DNA from: Leuconostoc lactis KCTC 3528 = DSM 20202
GTDB lineage: Bacteria; Bacillota; Bacilli; Lactobacillales; Lactobacillaceae
Assembly (NCBI RefSeq): GCF_014651235.1
Contig: NZ_BMWM01000004.1
Span: forward strand, 1 to 64,000
DNA: 64,000 bases
Direction: 5' to 3'
Shown here: positions 34,457 through 43,194 of the stretch, piece after piece
How positions within the stretch are numbered: position 1 is the first letter of the stretch
Layout of the letters: each line of letters begins with the position of its first letter
The notes under the pieces: model-generated
Seen by the model: only the letters and a program-made list of their open reading frames with translations
Told to the model about the DNA's origin: nothing
The model's database searches: none
Position numbers and translations under genes: made by a program

Positions 34457-34972
34457 ATGATTTTTTGGTTACGTCACTCAAAAGTGGCAATGTGGGGATT
34501 AACGATACTACGTATCTACCTCGGTTTCGGTTGGGCAAAAGACGGGTTTGAAAAGCCTACTGGCCCTAAGCCTTTCGATGCATCAGGCTTGATTATGAGT
34601 GCCATTAAGCACCCCGTCACCGATCCAAGTGGTGCAAAGGCATTCCCTTGGTATGACTGGTTCTTGTCAACATTCACTAATAACGGTCACAACACAGCAT
34701 TCTTTTCATTTTTGGTTGCTTGGGGTGAACTATTAGTAGGTCTTGATCTTATTTTCGGGACATTGACAATCGCTGCTAGCTTCTTTGCACTTGTTATGAA
34801 CTTCTCATATCTTGGTGCTGGTGTTGTTTCAGTCAACCCAACTTATATTTTCATCGGCAGCTTGCTCTTGGTTTCTGGTTACAATGCGGGTAAGATTGGC
34901 TTGGATCGCTGGGTAACACCATTCCTCCGTTCAAAGTTTCCTTTCCTCAATAATGATATTAAAGTCAATTAG
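34457..34972 (+). CDS. DoxX-family membrane protein
   Basis: 171 residues with four hydrophobic helices (about 12-30, 82-100, 104-122, 128-148) and the DoxX/TQO-small-subunit features GLTILRIYLGFGWAKDGFEK near the N terminus and LVAWGELLVGLDLIFG in helix 2. AAAGGAG precedes the ATG. Codon use is biased as in highly expressed genes. DoxX proteins are tied to redox and sulfur stress at the membrane in other bacteria; the role here is unknown. It is a single gene with its own promoter and terminator. Confidence 0.82.
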   Translation: MIFWLRHSKVAMWGLTILRIYLGFGWAKDGFEKPTGPKPFDASGLIMSAIKHPVTDPSGAKAFPWYDWFLSTFTNNGHNTAFFSFLVAWGELLVGLDLIFGTLTIAASFFALVMNFSYLGAGVVSVNPTYIFIGSLLLVSGYNAGKIGLDRWVTPFLRSKFPFLNNDIKVN

Positions 34973-34987
34973 CGCTTTAACCAATTT

Positions 34988-35013
34988 AAAAAAGACCCAA
35001 TTGGGTCTTTTTT
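34988..35013 (+). terminator. Terminator of the DoxX gene
   Basis: AAAAAAGACCC and GGGTCTTTTTT with a 4-base AATT centre, 15 bases after the stop. Confidence 0.85.
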
Positions 35014-35098
35014 ATTATCCCCAACAATGCGTTTATCTTGTCGTGCCGTGGACGCATTCTGTATAATGAGCGTAACAACTAAACGCTAGAGGTGTATG

Positions 35099-36007
35099 AT
35101 GCAATTCAAAGATAAACCTTACCACTTCATCCCCGCAACGGTGCCCGAGTCAGCGCATACCGTTATTCGCGACGTGGCTTATGGCCCCGATTCGCGACAA
35201 TATTTAGACATCTACTTACCTGCTGGGCAGCAAACTTTCCCAGTCATTCTTGATTTATATGGTGGTGGCTTACTCCGCGGGCAAAAATCCTCTTTTAAAC
35301 TCAATCCCAGTCTACGCTTTTTAGCAGCTGGTTTTGCGGTGGTTAGCATGGATTATCGCCTCAACACCGCCACCCATAATCAGTTCCCCGCACAAATTGC
35401 CGACATTAGTGCTGCCATTCATTTTTTGGCCCAACATGCAACGGATTACCAATTAGATATGACACACCTCACGCTCATTGGTGAATCCAGCGGCGCCCAA
35501 TTAGCCGTGCTTGCTGCTGCCAGTTTTTCAGCCGGTGTGCCACTAGGTCCCCTATCACCAGCAGATATTGCGACCTTACCGGAAATCAAGCGCGTCATTG
35601 GTCTATATGGCCCTTATCAAGTCGACCAAATGACGCAACAGTTCCAACAGCTCGGTATTACGCCTCAGTTCCCAGAGACCGGTACAGCTGATGCCTTTGA
35701 AGGCATTATGTTAGGTCACCACGCACCGGAAACTGTCCCAGATCGTGTTAAACAGGCCAATCCCGCTACCTATTTGACACCAAAAATGCCACCGCTTTTC
35801 TTAATTGCCGGCACTAAAGATCCCGTCGTCCCTTATTTACAGAGTGTCGATCTCGCGCAACGTTACCAAACCGCCACGTTGCGCCCAGCTAAAACATTAT
35901 GGGTGCCAGACGGTGTCCATGGCCCAGCCGATTATGATACCGATGCCATCTATCAACAAAAATACGCCTTTATCACAGAAACACCAAAAAACGACGCCCC
36001 ATACTAG
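35099..36007 (+). CDS. Alpha/beta hydrolase (BD-FAE/carboxylesterase-like)
   Basis: 302 residues. The second of two adjacent ATGs (35099) is preferred for its six-base distance to GAGG; promoter TTGTCG-18-TATAAT lies at 35038-35067. Nucleophile elbow GESSGAQLAV (about 140), oxyanion LDLYGGGLLRG (about 60), acid in AGTKDPVVPY (about 245) and His in DGVHGPADYD (about 278). It resembles the 13840 hydrolase in layout. The last codons lie inside a terminator stem shared with the convergent HAD gene, which it overlaps by four bases. Confidence 0.78.
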   Translation: MQFKDKPYHFIPATVPESAHTVIRDVAYGPDSRQYLDIYLPAGQQTFPVILDLYGGGLLRGQKSSFKLNPSLRFLAAGFAVVSMDYRLNTATHNQFPAQIADISAAIHFLAQHATDYQLDMTHLTLIGESSGAQLAVLAAASFSAGVPLGPLSPADIATLPEIKRVIGLYGPYQVDQMTQQFQQLGITPQFPETGTADAFEGIMLGHHAPETVPDRVKQANPATYLTPKMPPLFLIAGTKDPVVPYLQSVDLAQRYQTATLRPAKTLWVPDGVHGPADYDTDAIYQQKYAFITETPKNDAPY

Positions 36008-36020
36008 GCGTCGTTTTTGG
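35985..36020. terminator. Bidirectional terminator inside two overlapping gene ends
   Basis: CAAAAAACGACGCC and GGCGTCGTTTTTGG form the stem. The left arm encodes the C terminus of the plus-strand hydrolase and the right arm the C terminus of the minus-strand HAD protein. Confidence 0.8.
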
Positions 36021-36822
36021 CTAATAATTGTAAAATTGTGCGTGAGACACCGTCATGGTTATTATCAGCCACAACCGGTAAAAAGTCTCCCACTAAAGTC
36101 GTTTTTGGCATGATGAAGGGATAACCCACATGCGTTAACATCTCAACATCATTACCACCGTCACCAAACGCAGCAACATGGGCCATCTCAATCCCTAAGT
36201 GATCCGCTAATACTTGCAACCCCACTGCCTTATTCACACCAGCAGGCACGATATCAATTGCCCCTGTACCGGTTTCGGTCACATGGACAGCATGCCCCAA
36301 TGCTTGCTTAGCCGCAGTATAAAACTGTAATTCATCAAAGTCACGCCAATTCATAGTGACTTTAAAGATTGGCTCCGAAATATCGGCAACATTGTCAAAA
36401 ATGACAATATGTTGAAAATATTTTAGGTGCTTATCCATTACAGTCGTCGCAAATTCACGTGGGATATAAGCCGTATCATCCGTTGAATAAACCACCCCTT
36501 GGTCAGGTTTTGGTTCAAAGTTGGTAATTAAGGCCGCAATTTGCGTTAACGTTGCGCTCGGAATCGCTCGTTCATATAACACCTGCCCATCACCGGTCAC
36601 AACCCGCGCACCATTGTTGGATACAAAATTAATGCCGTCATTTAAAAAACCGGCCATGATGCGATTAATGCGTGTCTGATGGACACCGGTAGCAATCGCA
36701 AAGGCAATATGATGGGCTTTAAGTTGAGTGAGGACAGTCCGAAATAACGCATGATCAAACGTCTTATCATCCGCTAAGAATGTCCCGTCTAAATCTGTTG
36801 CAATCAGCTGAATATTTGCCAT
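36004..36822 (-). CDS. HAD-superfamily Cof-type phosphatase
   Basis: 272 residues. Motif I DLDGTFLADD (about 9-18) has the nucleophile Asp; the C2-type cap follows; motif IV AFGDGGNDVEML (about 215) has the Mg2+-binding acids. The Cof/YidA group dephosphorylates sugar phosphates, FMN or related metabolites; the substrate cannot be read here. The RBS is weak. Convergent with, and overlapping by four bases, the hydrolase gene. Confidence 0.88.
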   Translation of the reverse strand: MANIQLIATDLDGTFLADDKTFDHALFRTVLTQLKAHHIAFAIATGVHQTRINRIMAGFLNDGINFVSNNGARVVTGDGQVLYERAIPSATLTQIAALITNFEPKPDQGVVYSTDDTAYIPREFATTVMDKHLKYFQHIVIFDNVADISEPIFKVTMNWRDFDELQFYTAAKQALGHAVHVTETGTGAIDIVPAGVNKAVGLQVLADHLGIEMAHVAAFGDGGNDVEMLTHVGYPFIMPKTTLVGDFLPVVADNNHDGVSRTILQLLAKNDA

Positions 36823-36920
36823 AAGTCGTGTATTCCGCTTCTATTTTTTCGCTCTCTAGCAGTCGTCTATGTCTATTTTTAGTTTACCACATTTATACCA
36901 TGACAAATGTGACTGAGCAC

Positions 36921-38777
36921 TTACGCATACGCTAGAATCCGTTGGGCAATCCAAGCAGCCTCACGTAAAATGACCGTGTTGACGCCAGGACGTGGAATCA
37001 CCGTTCCAAACCACTTAAGACCTTCAAGCGTAATGCCATAAATATACAAATGTGGCACTTTATTACCATTTTGGTCAATGACTTCAAACGTTTGGCGATC
37101 AAATGTCGCAGCGCCTAGCTGATAAGTTGACCCGTCTGCGCGTGTTCGAGTTGGTTGCACGAGCAGGCCTTGTTGACGCAAGTTTTCAATAACTGGGTTT
37201 CTTGAGATAGCAATATCTGTTGCCCCTAAGCGTGCTTCAATTAAAGCATTCCCACGGAATTCTTGCTGGCGTACGTCGCGGGCAACAAATTGTTGCCCCT
37301 CAGTGTCAACATGAATTTGTGGTGCTGTTACTTCAAAAATACCTGCTTCTATCAAAGCCAGTAATTGTTCAATGCGTTCAAGCGGTGGGCCAACTGACAC
37401 TGACACATCGAACGGTTTAAATTGACGCAAAAATTTTTCATACTCGTCTGCGTCAAAATACTCATGTTCAATCACATATCGAATCCGATCACGTATATCA
37501 CGCATAATATCAAAGGTTCCGGCAAAAGGCGCGTGCTTATTACCTAGCTTGGCATCGGCAATATCTGCCCGTAAATACGTTTTAAACCACGTTGCATAGT
37601 CAACTGCAGCATCTAGATCACGAGCCGGATTACGAATTAAGTCAATATCAAATGCTGGGATGTCATCTAAACCAAATGCTTTAGCTGTCGCCATTAAATC
37701 ATCACTGGTTAACAAGGCTTGTCGTAAGGCTTCAGCTTGATCATAAGGCAAGCGATTAGGCATAATCGCCAGTTGATTTAAAATGTATTTGTAAGTGAGC
37801 TCTTTTACCACTAATTTTTCAAAATCGTCATACTGTAAATGGCCGCCACCCGCTGCCCGCAAAGCGTCTAAAGCGGGTAACGTGAAAAACTTTGGCACGT
37901 ATAATTCACTCGTATCCTTTTCGTTGACACCACGTGCGTGTAGTGGGAAACCACCACGCGAACCCGCAATAACATGTGGCTCATGACCCGAAGGGATATA
38001 GTCTAGTTCACCGGTAGCATTTCGGACAAATTGCCCCCCTTTACCCACAGTTAAGGCGGATAAATAATCAAAAAAGCTCAAGCCGAGACCGCGAACAATA
38101 ATGGTATCGTTTTCATCAAATGCTGACAAATCCGCTTCCGCTGGGTGCATTGGCGCAACGTACTTAAGTTGATTTTCCGCAGCAAATGTTTTAAAGCCAG
38201 CCTCTTCTTCTGACAAATAATCATCCGAATGCCCTAACGCCATCACCACTTGATCTGATAAAATTTGCATGCCATCAGCTAACGTCAATTGGAATTTCTG
38301 ACCAATCGGGGTCACCTGGGTGACGGCTTGTTGCGTAAATGTCAGCGTTTGGTTTTGACGCACACGTTGCGTTAACCATTCAAAGAACCAAGCTGCATAA
38401 ACGCCCATCATGCCCCGCGAAGCAAAGTCACCTGGTTGCTTTAATCGGGCAACTTCTTGCTGGTAAAATGAGTCAAATTCGGGATGAGCTGCTAAAAACG
38501 TTGCCGCTTGTCCTGCAAGCCATTGTCGTAGGTTTGGCCCTGGTAACGGCTTACCACCATTTTCGATGGAGTCATCGTTAAATAAAGTAATTTGATCAAT
38601 CACAGTATTCATTAAAAACTGCTGATTTTGTAATATGAATGGATCCCAGACACGGCCACCAATTGCATAGGGATCAAAAATTTGAATATCGAGCTTAGTA
38701 TCATCTTCAGCGAGATTGATAAGCCGCTCTGCGACAGCCAGACCACGAGGTCCAGCACCAATAATTGCAACTTGCAT
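36921..38777 (-). CDS. FAD/NAD(P)-binding oxidoreductase-like protein
   Basis: 618 residues, starting with a Rossmann dinucleotide-binding motif (VAIIGAGPRGLAVAERL, 3-19) and a second cofactor segment near 180-195 (DGMQILSDQVVMALGHSDD). It matches the FAD-NAD(P)-binding family (PF13454 type) found in lactic acid bacteria, distantly like lysine/ornithine N-monooxygenases but without a proven reaction. The C-terminal third (LYIYGITLEGLKWFGTVIPR) closes the FAD fold. GGAG lies 11 bases upstream of the ATG. It is a single gene between a HAD phosphatase and a broken response regulator. Confidence 0.75.
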   Translation of the reverse strand: MQVAIIGAGPRGLAVAERLINLAEDDTKLDIQIFDPYAIGGRVWDPFILQNQQFLMNTVIDQITLFNDDSIENGGKPLPGPNLRQWLAGQAATFLAAHPEFDSFYQQEVARLKQPGDFASRGMMGVYAAWFFEWLTQRVRQNQTLTFTQQAVTQVTPIGQKFQLTLADGMQILSDQVVMALGHSDDYLSEEEAGFKTFAAENQLKYVAPMHPAEADLSAFDENDTIIVRGLGLSFFDYLSALTVGKGGQFVRNATGELDYIPSGHEPHVIAGSRGGFPLHARGVNEKDTSELYVPKFFTLPALDALRAAGGGHLQYDDFEKLVVKELTYKYILNQLAIMPNRLPYDQAEALRQALLTSDDLMATAKAFGLDDIPAFDIDLIRNPARDLDAAVDYATWFKTYLRADIADAKLGNKHAPFAGTFDIMRDIRDRIRYVIEHEYFDADEYEKFLRQFKPFDVSVSVGPPLERIEQLLALIEAGIFEVTAPQIHVDTEGQQFVARDVRQQEFRGNALIEARLGATDIAISRNPVIENLRQQGLLVQPTRTRADGSTYQLGAATFDRQTFEVIDQNGNKVPHLYIYGITLEGLKWFGTVIPRPGVNTVILREAAWIAQRILAYA

Positions 38778-38878
38778 GTATCTATATTCTCCAAAGCGTT
38801 AATAAAAACGTCTTATCCATTATTTTGTAAACTAGTTTCCATTATAGTCGGTTTTAACCTTGTTTTCAAAAACTTAAC

Positions 38879-39604
38879 TTACATTTTGTCAATAGACGAC
38901 TTTAACAACGTTTGTAGCTGCTTAAAATGCCGCTTTGAATAAGGTAATGCCACACAAGTATCTAATATCACGGTATGATTATGCCAATCTAAATAACAAA
39001 TTTTATCACGATTAATCACATAAGCTGCATGGATTTGAATTAACTTATCACTCAAATCAGCCAACGTTTTCATGGTCGCGCGTAAGTCAATTTGACGTTG
39101 CTCACAATAAATCGTCGCCCGATGACTGGCCATCACATTACTGGCAATATAAATCATGTCATTCACATCAACAATTTCCCGCTGATGGCTACTTGGCAAA
39201 GTCACAATTTCGGGTGTTTGTTGCGTTTGTAGCGCCAAATGGTGATTGGCAACACGGATAGCTGAGCGAATGCGTTGCTTAAATTTCGCTTCACACAATG
39301 ACTTATCGACAAAATCTAGCGCCCCGATTTGATATTGATAACTCATAGCTAATAATTCAGTATGCGTACTAACAATAATAATCGGCGATAAACTATCAAA
39401 GCTACGAATGGCCTGGGCGACATTGAGTCCAGCATGTACGACATGATGCAGCGCTAAATCAATCAAAATGACTTTTGGCTGTCGGTCTGCTTGTAACGCG
39501 GCTAATAACGGTGCTGGTTGATCAAATAACTGACACGTCCCAATAATTTGCTGTAACCGCTGTTGTTGTGGTGGTTGGTCTTCTAAGACATACTAATGGG
39601 TCAA
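38879..39604 (-). pseudogene. LytTR response regulator with TAG at codon 4
   Basis: A full AgrA/PlnC-type regulator is encoded: the receiver begins YVLEDQPPQQQRL, continues KVILIDLALHH with the phospho-acceptor Asp, and has TALDFVDK-like GALDFVDKSL. A LytTR DNA-binding domain follows (about 140-240; RATIYCEQRQIDLRATMKTL). But the codon before YVLED is TAG (39595-39593), and the plausible TTG start (39604-39602), behind GGGGGCG, is three codons upstream. No other start occurs before the TTG in LIDLALH, deep in the receiver. The gene is probably dead or yields only a truncated protein. It overlaps the kinase stop. Confidence 0.75.
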
Positions 39605-40911
39605 ATTGCGCCCCCAAACGTTAATTCCTGCCTGACACGGGTCTTTTCAGTTACCGTAATCAATTCAATATCTTGCCGTTGCATCAAAAATTGATGCACA
39701 AAATACAAGCCTAGTCCCGCATGGCCATGCTTTGATGAATAGCCAACCTGTTTAGACGCGGTCGTGTCTAATCGGTGTAAACAGCTATTGATGATCGCCA
39801 CTTGTTCCGAACCAACAAACACAATCGTCACCAACTTTTCTGGTGTTTCAATGGCCGCTTCAATCGCATTGTCGAGTAAAATGCCAAAAACACGATAAAA
39901 ATCAACATCCATTTTAAGGGCGACCGGTTGAAAAACTTGCTGAATATCAACTGCAAACTGCACACTTTGCCGTAATGCCTGTTGATATTTAACTAATAGC
40001 ATACTGCGTAAATTAACGTCAGCAATTAAATGCAGTGCTAGTGTTTGCGTCTCCGGTAAGGCCTGCTGGCTCGTTTCAATCACGGATTCATAAGCGTATT
40101 GCACATCCGCCATATTGCCATTTTGGATACCGTAAGCCAAACTCGCTAAAATATTTTTATAGTCATGTCGAAATGTGCGATACGCCAAATATTGCTTTTC
40201 CAGCTGATTCGTATACTGCTGTGTTGCAGCTAACATGTGATCACGTTGCTGTAATTTACACGTTAATAGGTCATATTGATGCCGCAATGCGGGCAGCCCG
40301 ATAATCAGCAGCACCCCCACCAGCGATAATATTTCCCACATCACTGATCCTTGGTACGCTGTATGATGCCACAAATAAGCTAAATAATCGTTTAAACCAC
40401 GCATGCCAAACCCAATCATTAAAAAAACGCCGAGTTGCCGGGGATGACGTTGAAAAAAACTGGTGGTTAACCATTTGAAACGATATAGATACGGTACAAT
40501 CGCGACCACAATCGTCACAACCCCAGCCATTAAATAACCGAGTAACTGAATGACTAAGGGGAGCGTCAGGAGTGACAATATGGCCAATGCGACATTGTAC
40601 ACCCAAGCAACCAGTAACGAACTCACAATGGCATCCAGTAACAACACACCAAGCGGTGTTGCTTGCTGTATTCGTCGCCCAACATAAACTAAACTCACAA
40701 TGAGTAGCGTTGACGTTACACTTACCTGATAAGCTGTTGGCACCAGCCAACGGCTGATCGCTGTCACGATGACTAACCAGCCTAAAAGTTGCCCTATCGT
40801 CCGACGTGCTACCTGAGGTTGTCCCAATAATAGGCCAAACCAAACAACCGCCGCAATCGTCGACGCCAGTGGTTGCATCAGCAAATTAATATATGACAAA
40901 ATTGTTAGCAT
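39601..40911 (-). CDS. Peptide-pheromone histidine kinase (AgrC/ComD/PlnB-like)
   Basis: 436 residues: about six N-terminal helices (1-200), a coiled linker, then a HPK10-type kinase core with H-box FRHDYKNILASL (about 250), N-box GILLDNAIEAAIE (about 350) and G-box GLGLYFVHQFL (about 408). Such kinases read secreted peptides and control bacteriocin or competence genes. GGAGGAG precedes the ATG. The intact kinase is coupled to a response regulator broken by TAG, so signalling is probably lost or re-routed. No convincing pheromone gene lies in 40912-41172 or 38778-38878. Confidence 0.85.
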   Translation of the reverse strand: MLTILSYINLLMQPLASTIAAVVWFGLLLGQPQVARRTIGQLLGWLVIVTAISRWLVPTAYQVSVTSTLLIVSLVYVGRRIQQATPLGVLLLDAIVSSLLVAWVYNVALAILSLLTLPLVIQLLGYLMAGVVTIVVAIVPYLYRFKWLTTSFFQRHPRQLGVFLMIGFGMRGLNDYLAYLWHHTAYQGSVMWEILSLVGVLLIIGLPALRHQYDLLTCKLQQRDHMLAATQQYTNQLEKQYLAYRTFRHDYKNILASLAYGIQNGNMADVQYAYESVIETSQQALPETQTLALHLIADVNLRSMLLVKYQQALRQSVQFAVDIQQVFQPVALKMDVDFYRVFGILLDNAIEAAIETPEKLVTIVFVGSEQVAIINSCLHRLDTTASKQVGYSSKHGHAGLGLYFVHQFLMQRQDIELITVTEKTRVRQELTFGGAI

Positions 40912-41107
40912 GGCACTCCTCCGTGCGTCACCTTGATGCGTGTCATGATCAGTGGTGACTTGTCACGCTTAAATTCATCATTCGCCAATCGCTGGCCAAT
41001 TATCATTTTTCTCACGTTGATGTCATCTTCATCATTTTATAATAACTATAATAAAACAAATAAGATGTTAACGCAAATCAGCCCTAATCACTACGCCAAT
41101 TATCAAA

Positions 41108-41141
41108 AAAAATACGCGACCGCAATTGGTCGCGTATTTTT
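41108..41141 (-). terminator. Terminator of the UPF0324 gene
   Basis: AAAAATACGCGACC and GGTCGCGTATTTTT with a 6-base loop, downstream of the leftward permease gene. Confidence 0.85.
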
Positions 41142-41172
41142 GATGTGTCTGCCTTAAAAGTGGACAAGATGA

Positions 41173-42162
41173 TTAAAATAGCACCTTAATCAAAGCCACG
41201 GCTAAGACAACCTGTGCTACACCGGTCAGTAAGCCATAAGACAAGAACTTACCACCAGAATTTTTAATGGTTTCAAACTTAAGGTTCAAACCAATGCCAG
41301 CCAAGTTAACAACACCGAAGAAACTAGCCGTTTCATGGGCTGAATGCGTCACAACGTCCGGCAACTTCACAAAACTAGCCAAGAGCAAGAATGCCAAGAA
41401 CGCGATGACAAACCAAGGGACAGAAACGCCTTTAGCCGCCGCTTCGATGCTCTTATCACTGCGTTGTGCCATTTTGGCAAAGATCACGACCACAACGGTT
41501 AACAGAATGACACGTAGCATCTTAAACAACGTAGCGTACGTGACAACTGATTGGTTAATCAATGTGGCCGTTCCGACTACTTGACCCACTGACTGCAAAG
41601 TACCACCGACTAAGGCACCCAACAAAAGATTGTTATTACCAACCAAGTCAGGGCCAATCACTGGTAGCAAAAGCAAGAGGACAACACCAGTCAAACTAAC
41701 TGTGGCCACGGCCGTGCGGCGTTGGTCATCATTGGCCCCAATGGCTGGCGCCACAGAAGCAATCGCACTTGAACCACAGACGGCGTTTCCAGCGCCCATC
41801 AACATCGCTGACTTATCGGAAACTTTAAACAAGCGACCACCCATCCAAAGGACAACAACAATTGTTAAGGCCATTTGAATTAAGATGAACGCAATCCCGT
41901 TTAAACCAAGATTTTCAATGGTTCTCAATGTAACCGTTAATCCCATCAACGCAATCCCGATTTCAATCGGATACTTTTCCGCCCACTTCATACCTGGGGC
42001 AAATTTTTCGTGACGCAAGATGGTATTACCGAGCACAATACCAATCAGCATTGCAATCGCCTCGCTCCCTAGAAAAGGTAGCCAGACAGATAAATATTTT
42101 GCAATAACTGACACAATGAATGTGGCCACGATCCCTAAAATCATGTTCCTTTTAATTGCCAT
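41173..42162 (-). CDS. UPF0324 (YeiH-like) membrane protein
   Basis: 329 residues, about ten helices, of the UPF0324/YeiH family annotated as putative sulfate exporters. Family landmarks: MLIGIVLGN (about 40), the conserved GNAVCGSSAIASVAPAI with a membrane Cys (about 125), and ALVGGTLQSVGQVVGTA (about 185). GGGAG precedes the ATG by seven bases. Biased codon use suggests good expression. In other bacteria YeiH is induced by a LysR regulator and linked to sulfur compounds; there is no regulator next to it here. Confidence 0.85.
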   Translation of the reverse strand: MAIKRNMILGIVATFIVSVIAKYLSVWLPFLGSEAIAMLIGIVLGNTILRHEKFAPGMKWAEKYPIEIGIALMGLTVTLRTIENLGLNGIAFILIQMALTIVVVLWMGGRLFKVSDKSAMLMGAGNAVCGSSAIASVAPAIGANDDQRRTAVATVSLTGVVLLLLLPVIGPDLVGNNNLLLGALVGGTLQSVGQVVGTATLINQSVVTYATLFKMLRVILLTVVVVIFAKMAQRSDKSIEAAAKGVSVPWFVIAFLAFLLLASFVKLPDVVTHSAHETASFFGVVNLAGIGLNLKFETIKNSGGKFLSYGLLTGVAQVVLAVALIKVLF

Positions 42163-42213
42163 ATATTATCTCCCTCACAATCAAAATTGAATTCTATGTT
42201 GCTCCCCAAACGA

Positions 42214-42229
42214 CGTTTCACGTGAAACA
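42214..42229. promoter_or_regulatory. parS: parS-like site, one mismatch
   Basis: CGTTTCACGTGAAACA differs from the 16-base parS only at the first base. It sits in the gap upstream of the UPF0324 gene, about 22 kb from dnaA. Confidence 0.8.
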
Positions 42230-42234
42230 TAGTG

Positions 42235-43021
42235 TTATGCTGACGCAAACGCCACCCACAATTTGACAATAGCTTGTACACCCTCATCGCCATGGGTTTT
42301 ATTGAGTTTGGCAAACAATTGCTCTGCCAGTGCTGTGCCTGGTAGGTCAATAGCCATCTCAGCGGCTGCATCTAATGCAATACGCAAATCTTTTAATAGA
42401 TGTTTCACATAAAAACCAGCCGCAAAATCATCTGCCATAATCCGTGTCATATAATTGGTGACCGACCATGAGCCTGCTGCACCGTTCCGCCAGATATTGT
42501 AAGCAGCGTCAAGATTTAAGCCTGCCGCCTCAGCATAGGCCATAGACTCTGCCATCCCAATAACTGTTGCAGCAACCCCAATATTGTTGCTCATTTTCAT
42601 ATGCTGACCCTTACCGGCATCACCAGCAAGCACAATGTTTAGCCCCAATATCACCACCTGAAACCGGCGCATCAAGCACGCCAATGCCAAGTTCTTGCCC
42701 CATTGTGGCAAGCTTTTCAGCTAATTTAGGTGTAGAGGTCGTCATATCAACCAAAATATCGCCAGACTTGGCGCCAGAAAATAGCCCGTCTTGACCAGTC
42801 CACACCGCTTCCACGTCTTTTGGATAGCCAACCATGGTAAATGTTATGTCAGCAGCCTGAGCAACTGCAGCTGGCGAATCTGCCCAACGTGCGCCATTGG
42901 CAATCACATCGTCCGCCTTCTCACGTGTTCGGTTATACACGATCACGTCGTGCTTGGCGGCTAATAAACTATTAATCATGCCAGTGCCCATGACGCCCGT
43001 TCCAACAAAGCCAATCTTCAT
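42235..43021 (-). pseudogene. 3-hydroxyisobutyrate-dehydrogenase-like gene with internal deletion
   Basis: The N-terminal part (from 43021) is normal for beta-hydroxyacid dehydrogenases: GFVGTGVMGTGM, then VLDAPVSGGDIGAK (substrate loop), where the frame ends at 42620. The rest continues in another frame to 42235: NIVLAGDAGKGQHMKMSNN with the catalytic Lys, then the C-terminal helical domain. About 25-28 residues that normally link these blocks are missing. The junction TTGGGGCTAAA can be read both as the end of ...IGAK and the start of LGLN..., so recombination between two short direct repeats explains both loss and shift. Confidence 0.9.
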
Positions 43022-43096
43022 ATTGCTTCTCCCTCAACAATTGCCATACGATTGCCAACATAGTTATTACATAACCCTTATTATCAGTCAGACCCT

Positions 43097-43128
43097 AAAA
43101 AAAAACAACCGTCATTTGGTTGTTTTTT
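43097..43128 (-). terminator. Terminator of the D-hydroxyacid dehydrogenase gene
   Basis: AAAAAACAACC and GGTTGTTTTTT with a 7-base loop, read leftward after the 43195 stop. Confidence 0.75.
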
Positions 43129-43194
43129 CAGAAAATTTAACTGATTTTTTTCTAATATTTTTCTTTGTAACACCCACCAGATAAATTGCTCAAT

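Noticed and set aside
40271-40843. 190-codon ORF on the minus strand
   Set aside because: Out-of-frame shadow of the membrane part of the histidine kinase.
40905-41006. 33-codon ORF ending at the start of the histidine kinase, considered as a pheromone precursor
   Set aside because: It has a Gly-Gly near the end (THGGVPC) but only three residues would follow it, the -4 position is Thr, the RBS is poor, and it does not resemble AgrD.
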